64,000 nucleotides of DNA from Lytechinus variegatus. Lineage: Eukaryota > Echinodermata > Echinoidea > Temnopleuroida > Toxopneustidae. Every line of letters begins with the position of its first letter. Position 1 is the first letter of the stretch. Both the position numbers and the translations under genes were made by a program. The notes beneath the pieces were generated by a model that saw only the letters and a list, made by a program, of their open reading frames with translations, was not told the DNA's origin and searched no databases. Positions 50,191 to 61,290 of this stretch are shown one piece after another. The stretch lies in the NCBI RefSeq assembly GCF_018143015.1, contig NC_054746.1, positions 31,585,129-31,649,128 of the forward strand. The letters run 5' to 3'.

Positions 50191-51540
50191 CTAATATAAA
50201 ATGAAATTAAGTTAAATAAATGAAAAGGAAAAAGAGGCAGGATAGAAGAGGACTAAAAGTGAAAAAAAATGTAGAAGATGCAGTAGTTCTAAAATCTGTC
50301 ATTATTCCTTATCATTACCTTCATTCTTCCACCTTTTTTTTTCTTCCTTTTCCTCCTTTTTTGTTCGACATTTGTTTTTGTTTTTGTTTTTTAGTTTGGG
50401 AGGGTGTACCACAAATTTCCTTTAGCAACTCAAATTTTCAAAATTGCGTTGCAGATTTAAAAAAGGAAGATATATCTCTTAAAAAGAACGCGTATGTTTC
50501 TAGGTAAAACCACCCAACAGAATATAAATATAACATGAAAATTACCCATGAAAGATCTTTCTGACAAAATATTTCCCCCAAAACGTACACGTTTCTGTTT
50601 TATCCAAGCTTGGTCATAATTTAAGCAACGTTTTAAAGAGGGTATAATGTAAATTCGGAGCAACCTCATGGGAATCAAACAAACCAGGCTGTCACGGAAA
50701 GTGAGAATTCGATTTCTCCAATTTCTGAAAATCTAAACCAAGGAATGACAGACTCAATCTTGAATGTAACGAATTCAAGCCTTTTTCGAAATTGGAGGAA
50801 ATGTTTAAAATGTTTCAAGAAATTTCGTTCGATATACTTGGCGCCACTTTTTGCAGCAAACACTTAACGATAGCGGATGCATTCATGATATCATTTTCAC
50901 ATGGAACGTCACAAGATACCTCCTGCATTTTACCGACCTTTTAATAAAGCACCATCTTTTATTTTTCGGCAATATAATTATCTAAGAACGAATTTTCTTT
51001 TCATCATTAGATTCATTATGTGTTTTTTTTATTTTGGAAAAAAAATCATTGCAAGGATTGCATTACAACATAAAATCCGCATTTTTACTCTACATTACTC
51101 TACTTTCTTGATTATGTAAATAAACAAAAAGAGAGAAAGTACTTTAAAGGAATTAATCCATTCTTTATCGGCTTAAATGATTTATAATAAGTCTACATCT
51201 AATGAAGATGACTTCATTATGACATTGACACAAATTCTAGATTAATATTTACAACGTATAGTTGAAAGCAAGAACTTACAAAAAAACAGGCAATTCAAAA
51301 TGGTTGATTACTTGCATTATCTATCCAATTGGTTCACGCTATGTCTATCTAATGTAGATCTTGCTGTTTATATTTACTTCTTAGCTCTAGACGTATTGAC
51401 AATTTTGAATGTATAATTGGAGTAGGTTTATCTCTGTTTCAGGGATGGTAAACCCCGACAAAATGCATCGATGTGTAAAAAAAACAATTACAATTCAAAT
51501 TTAATGGGGAAAATGCCATTTTAAGACAGTACTTATATAT

Positions 51541-52200
51541 TTAAAATCACTTACAGGCAACCGATTGACAGCTTGCTTCTTCTTCTTTTTTTGCTCATAA
51601 ATTAGTGTAAAAGTATAGGCCTATATGAAACTTCCAAATTCATTTGAGTGCACTGTACATTTTATGTGTTTGTTCACATTGGTGTTGTTTTAATTAGAAG
51701 AAGAATTTCCGATCCAACCACCTTGGGGCGGAGCCGTCATGAAGTCGACATTACGCACAGATTTTCAACCCGTCTGGTGTTTGCTCACACACGGCTGCTT
51801 TAAAAGGATACAATACAAATCCTTGCCAAAATCCCAATTAAAGCGTCAATTAGCACTGACTGCACCTGAGTTAAAAGTGACAGCCCCATAGACACACGCC
51901 TGACAGCACCGGCACAAAAACTACACAATAAGGCTTTCCCCCACCATAATGCAGGCCTACATGCCTTATCACTTGTCGGTGATAAATGAGCCGAAAAGCC
52001 GTGAAAACAAACGGAGAAATGGCGCTTCAGTGCCGCTCAGGCGGGATAACGATGTAAAGTCATGCTGCGCCGCCCGCGATTTAAAGTGGTGGTTTGCGCT
52101 GACTTTATCGTCCCCCAAAAGGCCAAAATATCGTCTTTATGAAATGATTTCTTGCGGCTTTGTCTGGCCTTAGGGCATTAACCAGACGAATTTTGACCAC
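51541..52200. promoter_or_regulatory. Candidate enhancer-like island with TGACAG and homeodomain motifs
   Basis: A GC-richer, non-repetitive block of about 650 bp. It contains GATTGACAG at 51563-51571 (close to the PBX-MEIS composite site), further TGACAG cores at 51878-51883 and 51901-51906, CAATTAGC at about 51847-51854 and an E-box CACCTG at 51863-51868. A 74-codon frame (51949-52173) is basic and not recognised. Motif clustering favours a regulatory reading, but it is inference. Confidence 0.25.
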
Positions 52201-53384
52201 TGGAACTGGTCTTTTTAGATTATGGGTTAAATGAAGCGACTGTTTAGCCATGCTTAAGGGAACAAAAATGGTGTGAAGTATAAGACTTTGGCTATACTGG
52301 CTGAATACGAGGAACAGGCATCCTAAAACATTAGTTTAAAATGTCTTTTGGGGCTTTATGCCTATCATTGGGTGCCTAACATAAATCACGTATGTGCTGA
52401 AAGATAGAATAATAGCGACAGCTGGTGGAGGTGGATGGCGTGTTGATACAACAGTGTCTTGCTGGGTTCGCCCGCCAGCTCTCCCGCGGTTGGGTTTGAT
52501 GCAAGTCTCGCAGGCGACAGGCAAGGTTGGAACGTTTTTGGTAACTGTCAAGCCCCTCACCAACTAAATGCTTCTTGGTTTTCGGGGAGCCGTCCGGCAA
52601 ACATTGCAAGCTTTCACGGTAGTTTAGAATGATAGATGGAGGGAGAAAGGGGAGATGTGCAATAATTCTTCGATTGCACATTAGCGATCTTCCAACGTTA
52701 AGAGATATCGGACAGCTAAATTTGATACGTCACCTCCGATTTCGCGCCTTATTTATTGGTCTAAGTAAGAGTTTGAGATTGTTTTATTCACTCCCGAAAT
52801 CTGATACCATGTTTGAGGTAAAATCCATTAAATCCAATCTTTATTCACTTTTCCAGAGATGTAAATGTGAGAAAATGTGCACGTGAAACCGAAATGTTAT
52901 AACTGCAACAGAAGTTCTGGCAACGACAATGTAAGCAAAATATTACTACGCTTTCAAAGACATAAACCACTATACAGTGCATGTTACTTCAAATTAATTT
53001 AAATCAGTTTTATGTCATGTTTAAGATAATAGATATGTATACGAAGCATTTAAAATAGTTTTCATGCTGCTATACGCTGAATTAATTGGTTGAGTAAAAC
53101 TTGGTAAAGCCTCAAATTTTGTTGTGAATTATCATACTGGGTAAGAAGAATGTTTGACAGATGAGACTTTATTAGTAAATACAGGCTACCTCCATCTGAA
53201 AAGTTAGTAACCCTGTTTTGTTGTTGGATTTAACTCGTTCAAAAGTTGCTTTACACACGACGAATTAATTTCCTCAACTTTACGACACATTTGTAAAGAC
53301 AATAAATAAACCACATTACCACATTATTTTCACCTTATCAGAATAACATTATAAAATGTTAACAATGACGTAATGGGCCCAAAA

Positions 53385-53645
53385 ATGAGAGGGCCAGATA
53401 TGGCGTATCGCGTAAAATTTATAAGTTGCGAGTGAGCGAAGCGAGCGAGGAAAAAAATATATATATATATTACAAAAAAACTAATTTTCTGATAGATTTT
53501 TACATAATATGTAGAAAATAATATAATTTTCACCCTTCTCTCTATCCTTTCCTTTTCTTTTCTCTCTCTTTTTTTTTGCTTGGTCTAGAAAAATTGGTAA
53601 AGGGCTCTTGCTCCTTAAGCCCCCTTCCATCTGTACGCCACTGCT
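53385..53645. repeat. Dispersed-repeat remnant with GAGCGAAGCGAGCGAG
   Basis: The word GAGCGAAGCGAGCGAGG is followed by a TA run. The far end reads TGTACGCCACTG, which on the other strand is CAGTGGCGTACA, typical of the end of a DNA transposon. Short words of the same GCGAGCGA type also occur near 49880 and 50098. Only one end is clear, so the element is probably truncated. Confidence 0.4.
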
Positions 53646-54624
53646 TGTTAAAATTGGAGTTGAAAGTGAGTAAAAAGTTGTAATTGATAATAAACTACAT
53701 ACATAGTTTGAATCGGATCGAAATAGAATGTTATGTTCTATTAATCACTTGTTTCAAACGTCAATCTCTATGAATTTTTAGATAGTCGAGATAGTCATCG
53801 TGACCATTTTCAAATGAGCGTTTATGATTAACAGCAAATCAGAAACACATGCATATGACATGGGTTAAAAGTCATGCTCGAAGACCATCTGTGTTCCATT
53901 ATGGCGGTGTAAAATAGATGCTAAAACTTTTGTTTAACCTTTAAACTCTTTAACCAACTCAGGTCTTCATGAGAATATCGTGGGCACGGCTTTTCCTCTG
54001 GAAATTCTCTCTTATTTTAGATATCTGTTTCATTAACTTTCCCTCACCATGTTCACTGTCTTTATTAGTGGTTTATGTATTGCAGTTTGGGACCCCCCCC
54101 CAACCAATAACCAGTTAAACCACGGAAAGCTGGGGGAAATTCCCAAAACCACAGTGATTGGCAAGGGTCGTGTATAGTCTTTTTACAATAGTTATGTAAA
54201 ATAAAATATATATAAATATATGATTGGTATACTCTGAGAATCAAAGATATCTATATCTCATTATTCTGCTGTTTATCTATTGTAATTAGATTCCTAATCC
54301 ATCATATCCATATATAACTGGTAAATTTTATTCTAAAGGAAATAAACACAGTTTAATTTTAGATACTTATACACAAACAAGCATGCAAGACGCCCTAGTT
54401 CCAAACGGTTTTGCAAGTGACCAAAAACATGAATAAATATTAACAGAGAAAGAGGAAAAAGATCCTTTAAAAAGATTTAAGAAAGAAAGGATCACAATGG
54501 GTTGTTTGGCTATGCATGATCATTTTAAAAGACCAAAATATGTTACGTTTAGAACACCTATATAAAGTCCTCAATGAAAATACACTGGTGTCACCCATAA
54601 ATTATTTCAAATAGCACTTGTTAT

Positions 54625-54840
54625 TACACACTCGAAATGTTGGGCAACTTATTGTCCACTGTGTTTGGTAATGTATGTTGGTAAAAATATATATATATTC
54701 TTGGCAATTATTATCCGATTGAGCCAATATATTACCCAATTATTATTTTTCATTACCCAATTTGGACAGATTTTAACCAATAATTGTGAGGACAGTATGT
54801 TGCGCAGGGAATTTTTTCCCCAACTATTATAGGAGTGTAA
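54625..54840. mobile_element. Second copy of the TACACTC inverted-repeat family, 216 bp
   Basis: Left end TACACACTCGAAATGTTGGG. Right end on the minus strand TTACACTCCTATAATAGTTG. Interior words TATTGTCCACTG and GAGGACAGTATG are inverted. It matches the element at 41672-41871. Non-coding, and more diverged between its arms. Confidence 0.65.
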
Positions 54841-56890
54841 ATGACTGTTTATAATGTTCCAATACTACATACATTCTGTAAAAAGTGCAATATCGGACGA
54901 ATGACCGTCTCGATAGAGCTGTGTTAAAACGAAAACCATGTCATCAGTTGTAAAAACGAAAGGTGTCGCAACAAGCATCGCGATGTAAACCAATCTACAC
55001 GATAACATTCTCTCCTCTTACTTACTTTTTTTTCTTTCCTATATTGTTAGCGATGTGTTGGCGCGATAAGGTAAGATGTGCTCATGTGGCCAATTTGCGG
55101 TGTTAGATAGCTGGGATAAGGCTCTGTGAGGCTTTTTAGACGATAAGGATCAGTACTTAGACGTTCTTAGGTGATGAGGAGAACATCTTCACGCTCCTAC
55201 TTCAGACATTAACCTGTGTGATTATGTGTTTCACTAGAAAGAAAGTCCTCTATTTAGTTTATTACTAATCGAGAAACACTATAGTTGACAATTGCTACAA
55301 AATGATAGCATTGCTTATATTAAAAGTATATATATTCTCCTTCAATCTCATGTGTCATTTCCTTGAGACCTCTGTCCATTCCATAATTAAAAAATCATGT
55401 TATAAATATCGTCTCATATACTATCATATGACAAACTTCTTTAAATATGTTTTTATCCTATCCTCTTTGCCTATTTCAATCTATTTAATTATTTGAATTC
55501 CGAAAGGGGAAAGGATCGAATAGTTAAACGAGTGGCAAATGATTATCTTTGAGTTTTTCTAATGAAGCAAAAGAAGCAATCTTTTTTAGTACATAGAGAA
55601 CATTTTATTCCTGCACAATCTCGAACACGAATCTGAACATGCTGAATATAAACACACACATTTCACAATATATTTCTTCTGAAAAGTAAATGACCCAATA
55701 ATATGATTTCTAAGTGTGCAATGCTCATCATGTATATCATTAATTACTCATTTTGTGGAGTTTCTTACATAAAGACTGTTTAGATATATAATTCATGGTT
55801 TGAAAGTTCGATGGTGTAGAAATAAGCTTTGAGATCTCTTGATCTGTCTTGAGTCAATGCTTACTCATTCCATTTTATTTTGAATTTTCATGTTTGTGTC
55901 TTTATATGCATCAGGTGTAAAAACGTAAAGCAATATACATCGACCTTTTTAGCCTCTAACCACAACATAATGTAGCCGTCTGTCTCCCATCAGCAATGTC
56001 TTTAGGGTAACTTAATACGACTTTAAGGTGACTAATCCTCTTTAAAATGGACCGTTGTCACGCATTAGAGTAGACTATCGTTAGAAATATATACTGAAAA
56101 TTCAAATTTTGTTTGATCTTCTAGTATTTGAGTAATCCAAGCCATGACTTGATCCTTCAGGGTGTAGAATTCAACACTAGAGGTCAACAGTATGATACAC
56201 ACCCATTTGATTCTTTTTATAAAACGATAAAAAAAAAGAAAGATGAAGTTTCATGAGTCACACTTTACAAAAATCAGCGCTAAAAAATTCAGGTGTTACC
56301 GCGTGCGGAGGCCTATTTTATATACACCGAATCAAAATGAACTTTGTTTAACGGGCCGAGACCGTCCCATAGTCAACAACAACTTTCATTAGCCCGTTTC
56401 TGGCATCCGCAACACACCGGGGATGGCATCTACAAGATAAATATAATTTTCGACGTAAAAACCTCAGGAAATGACCGATAAATTTGTGTTACATCCCGCC
56501 ACCCCCTTTCTCTTCTTGTATTGGTAGAGTTTCAGTCGATGCTCTGACTCCACTATCACCATCATCGTCATCATCTTCTCCTTCTCCTCCTCCTTCTGCC
56601 CTCTTCTCGGTGCATGTTCTATTATGCAGAAGGTGGGCAAATAGGGATTGCCCGCGGCGAGAAATAAATTGACTTCCGTTTTCCGCCAACGGGGGCATGA
56701 TTGATGCATATAGTAGGAGTTTGGTAGCCGAAACGAAGAGTCATAACGCTTCTTCATTACAGCGCTTAGATACACATCGTACCGCCTCGCAATTACCTTG
56801 GTATATGAGAGTATTTTACCCCCTCTCTCACTTTCTGCACCCTCTTGTTGCGCTTCGTGGTTTTGTGTTTTTTACTCTCGTTCCTCTTTT

Positions 56891-56985
56891 TAAACAGAGG
56901 GTCGTGGGTTCGTTTCTTAGCAATGTTATGTCAGCAAGAATTATCCACAGTTTTAGCTGCACTCAACCCATATTAGATATACCTG
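56891..56985 (+). mobile_element. Decayed SINE remnant
   Basis: AAACAGAGGGTCGTGGGTTCG matches the B-box region of the SINE at 21188-21470, followed by AGCAAGAATTATCCACA and TGCACTCAACCCA. Both ends are lost. Confidence 0.65.
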
Positions 56986-59519
56986 CCATTTATCATGTTT
57001 ATTACTCGGCATGAACAAGAAAATCAGATAACTTTAGATAAATAAAAAAAAATGAAGTAAGGAACTTGTCTGATGATAAGATACAGGGAAATAAAACCAA
57101 TCATTTAAAAGTGTAAATAGACATAGTATCGTAAAACCTAAGATCAGATACCAACAAAGTATAAAGAAATAAACAATTTTTAATGTATTTATGATCAAAC
57201 GTAGACGTTAGAGGCATAAAGCATGTTGCATGCACAAACAGAGAAACAATAGATTCGATATAATTCACAACATTTTTTTATTATAGAATCTTAATAAAAA
57301 TGATTATTAGACAGGCTTTAACACGATTATTTTATTTGTTATAACAATATTTATTACAGAGAGAGAAAAAAGAAAAAAGTGGGTTTCATTGCAATAAACA
57401 ATAACTCAAATTATGTAAATCACATTATAGCAGCCGAGTGGTATAGTCATGATAGTAGTTCGAAACGAAAAAAAAACTAAACTGCGAGCATGTGCATTCC
57501 ACATTGCCGAAATCAGTGCCTTTCTCTTTTTATTCGTCATTCCCCTATTCTTTCTCCTTTTCTGAGACTTTCAAATCAACTATTTGTAAACAAACGGATT
57601 AGTAGCCTCGTTCGATCTGTGTGGCCTCAGATATACATTATAATGACTGGATTGAAACTTAGTTTGTAAAAGTTTTAAAGTAGTTTTAACAAGGAAGCCG
57701 TATTATGAGTAGGTCTAAATGGTGTCATTGTCCACGATATATAGAAAATAGAATTAATTACAAAATCTAGTGATATTCTCTTTGAATTGATTTTCAATGA
57801 AGGAAATCTGTGTAAACTTCGATTCAGGGCAATTATGCTTTGGTCTGAATAACTAATCACTCCTAAATGAATTGACATCAATAAAATTCAACAAGTTGAC
57901 TTAGTTTGTAAATAACTAATTTGGAATCATAAACGACGTCCTTCTATCATGAGTGTATTTTGTAAAATGGGTTATTCGTTTTCTTCGTTATGAAAAACAT
58001 ATCCCCTATTTATATCTGTCTGTGAGGTGTTCCCCTCCCTTGCCCTTTCCTCATTCCTATCCCCGTGACCCTGGGAAGTGGAGTGCTGCGGGTATTATGT
58101 GAAACTACACCTTAGGCAGCATCCCTTTAAAATCAGAATGACATGCAAAAATGCTGTGAAAATTCGACGAAAATCACCTTCATTTTGAAATAAATCTTTT
58201 TTTGTGCATGTCAATAGTTTTCTGACCAAAATCACCGTCACTTTGGAGCAGATAACCCTCCTTCAGTTGTGTGGCATTTTCCCCCTAAAGCAGCACCACC
58301 TATTGAAAAACCGTTCCCCTCTCTTCATCACCCCCCCCCCCCCCATTGTATTCCATATATGTCGACTGACGTAACTTATTCTTCTTTTATTTCTCTCCCT
58401 TTAATTTTCTAAAAGTTTCTCCGATCTCTCATTCATTTATTTTTACTCTATAGCAAAACAATTTCCCTTCAGCCCTTTTCTCCTTCACTCTCTTGTGTCT
58501 TTTGTTTTTATTTTAGTCTCGTATATACATTCACAATCTTCTACATGTACATTGGCAAATACCTCAGTTACTGCGGCGGTCTTACGAGTCGAAAACAACC
58601 GTATTTACCAGCTGCATAATATTACAGGTGAATTGATTAAAAATGAATAAAATGGCTGTTTGCGACTCATCATAGCAAATGTGACTGAGGTATAACATTA
58701 TAATTACAAATTTGGCATTTTTATTGTTCACAATTTAAACATGCTGTTGGAATATGAAAATTCAGATCCAAGGAAAACTCAACCATCCATTATTTTGAAT
58801 TCATTGTTATCTTCTTTTTTTTCCGGCATGGTAATCTTCATCAATTTACACAGATTGGAAGTCAAAATAATTTTGAATCACGTGATAATGATGTAAGCAA
58901 GTACGTTTCTTTGAAACCGGTAAACAGGCAAACTAAAATAAAAAGAAAACGATGCTCGTCAATATGAATGAAAATTTCCCTCCTGAATACGAAATCACCT
59001 ACTTTTTCTGTTTTCTTCAGTGGAAATTTCTTTTTTTCTTTTATGTGAGCAATCATCTCTGAAACCTCGACAAGCAATGTAGACGAAAGTTTCATTGAAA
59101 AATATGTTCATTTCCTCTCGGAGATGCATGTAATAAATATCTGTCAATGCATTCATCTCTCTTTTCACTCCTACTTTACATCTTGTCTTGGAGCTAATCA
59201 ATGATAAAAATCGAACTGGTTCCAGAGTGCTAAAAAGTATATGCGCGCCATAACCACACGATCCTAAACTATCGACCACTCCTAAATGCGTGATACCATA
59301 CTTTGCAGTATACTCCCCACTAAAAAGCTCAAATAAAATAGTTCGAGTTTCCTTTCTTCATTCCTTCTTTACAGACACCCCCTTTTAGTCGACGATGTAC
59401 GTTGATTTTCATAGATGGATATAGAATTTGAACTAAGCAACGCGAAACAAGGAGAACGAAGGGAAATGAAATCTTCATGTCTACACCCTTTTCAAATCGA
59501 TTAGTTCTGGTTGTATGCA

Positions 59520-59660
59520 CTAATGCAGCGGCACTCGTAGCAGGCTGTACCCGCCCACCCGTACGGGACCAGTCGGCGGGCTTAATGAGCCACGCTGTGC
59601 TCAGTCAAAGCAGGCGTGAAAACGCCGTGAAATCGCCATGGATGTGATTAAAGCAGTAAA
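59520..59660. promoter_or_regulatory. GC-rich non-coding patch
   Basis: A sharp GC-rich patch in AT-rich surroundings, with the palindrome CCCGTACGGG and words such as GGCGGGCTTAATGAGCC and AAAACGCCGTGAAATCGCC. No tRNA or coding signature. Candidate regulatory element by composition only. Confidence 0.2.
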
Positions 59661-60138
59661 AACACAGGTATTCTCGACGACGCTTAAATTTCTCCACTGA
59701 TTTTCTTCTCCCCTCTCCGTAATCTCCTGTCTATTTTCCTCACATTTGTTTATGGACGCCATGTACCTCGTCAAAGTGATTCGCAATATGGGCGATGATC
59801 GTTCGCTTGATAAAAACCAATCTGCTTCCGTAATGGAATTTGGATGGAAGTTAATATTTCTATTTGCAAACATGGCAAATCTCCAAGCAGGATTTACACG
59901 TTTTATCACCACGTTACGTAATCACGATTATCATTAGGTTTGGTTTTAGCTCAGAGTGGGCAAAAAATTCTTAATTGAGAAAGATGTTTATAAGCGAACT
60001 TCGTCTTATGAAGATGTTGAATCATTATATACGCAAAGCTTATAGAGGTGCGATTGATCGGAATATTAAAATGATTTTTAATAGCTATGTATCCCCGTTT
60101 TCTCTGTCAGTAATTCCTTTCAAAATGGCAATCTGATA

Positions 60139-61290
60139 TTCAATTCAATTCATTTATTCATAAAATGCAAAGCAGATATATACAATAAAATTTGTATGGG
60201 AATAACAACAAAAGCCTATATGACTTGCTAAACAGTGATCCCCTTACATAAAAAATATACAATATGACAAGGTAAATCAATTAGAACTTAAAAGAACATT
60301 CAAATCTACAAGAGGTCAATTATAACCGGACTACAAACAACATACACAAAAAAAACACTACACATAAACAAACATAAAAAAAATTTGTGTAGGTTTTGTA
60401 GAATCAATATGCAGATGAAATAACTTTTCTATATTTAGATTTAAAAGCATATTGTGAATGTATATTTTTTTATTTCAGATGTAAGAGCATTCCATAACTT
60501 AGTACATTTAAAGATGATGGAATTACGCTGAGTGAGATAATTACAATGTGGCAAGATAGCGTTATTCTTATTACGTGTATTAAATGAGTGCTTGAATTCA
60601 CTGTTAGAAAATAAATCATCTAAAATAGGAGGTAGTGAGCCGTTCAAATGAGAAAACAAAGATTGCCAATTTCAGGTTAATAAAATCAGAGAGCGTTAAT
60701 GTATTTCAGTTTTTGAAGAGAGAAATATGAGCAAGGTAGTGCGAGTTTGCGCACAAACGAATTGCTTTCTTTTGCAAAACAAAATATAACCGATTAATGT
60801 TTTTTTAATTAGTACCTGACCAAGATATTCCACAATAATTTAAATACGGCACGATGAAGGCATTGTATAGCATGAATAAGGTTTTTAAAGGTATAAAATG
60901 ACGAATTTTGCGAATAATACCTATGTAATACTTATTTTTCCATGGATATTTAGTTGGAGTTGGAGACAGAATGTTTTTTTAATGAACGAAATATTATGTG
61001 CATGGTTTGATTTATATTAATCATCAATTTATTTGCTTTCAGCCAATTTGCAACGGACAAAAGTTCATTATTTGCTGATAATCAATTTTAGTTCATTCTT
61101 ATGTGACACTATATTATTAGTATCATCTACATACAGTACAAATTTTAATATTTTAGAGGAATAGATAATAATCATTAACATAAATAAAAAACAACAAAGG
61201 ACCTAGTATATATCCTTGCGGGACACAGCATATTATTGGCATAACATTATTAAAATGTGCTTCAAAATTGCTTGAAGGAAGGGTCAGATA
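60139..61290 (-). mobile_element. Broken 3' part of a LINE (CR1/jockey-like non-LTR retrotransposon)
   Basis: On the minus strand a reverse-transcriptase segment reads VPQGYILGPLLFFIYVND (about 61241-61188), then the active-site YVDD at 61134-61123, then ANWLKANKL. Further down, 60659-60441 gives the C-terminal part with HSFNTRN and KLWNALTSEIK, typical of this group's C-terminus. The 3' end finishes in ATGAATTGAATTG-type repeats at about 60160-60139. Frame shifts and stops separate the pieces, and the 5' half with the endonuclease is absent, so it is dead and 5'-truncated. The right boundary is approximate. Confidence 0.8.

Larger units (their letters stand above)
44160..51540. other. Gene-free AT-rich region with polypyrimidine tracts
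   Basis: No coding exon recognised. Polypyrimidine stretches occur at about 44480-44600 and 45360-45640. A higher-complexity patch lies at about 45655-45790, an X-box-like motif at 49508-49521 and a 19-A run at 50172-50190. The longest open frames (110 codons at 45014-45346) are low-complexity and unconvincing. Confidence 0.5.
52201..60138. other. Gene-free region with scattered repeats
   Basis: No coding exon recognised. It contains the repeat-derived patch at 53385-53645, an inverted-repeat element (54625-54840), a GC-richer patch at about 56275-56440, a SINE remnant (56891-56985), a 16-C run near 58331 preceded by a repeat-like patch (58080-58345), and a GC-rich patch at 59520-59660. Confidence 0.5.

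Noticed and set aside
56464-57014. Frames of 103 and 105 codons
   Set aside because: Low-complexity or SINE-derived sequence; no recognised domain.
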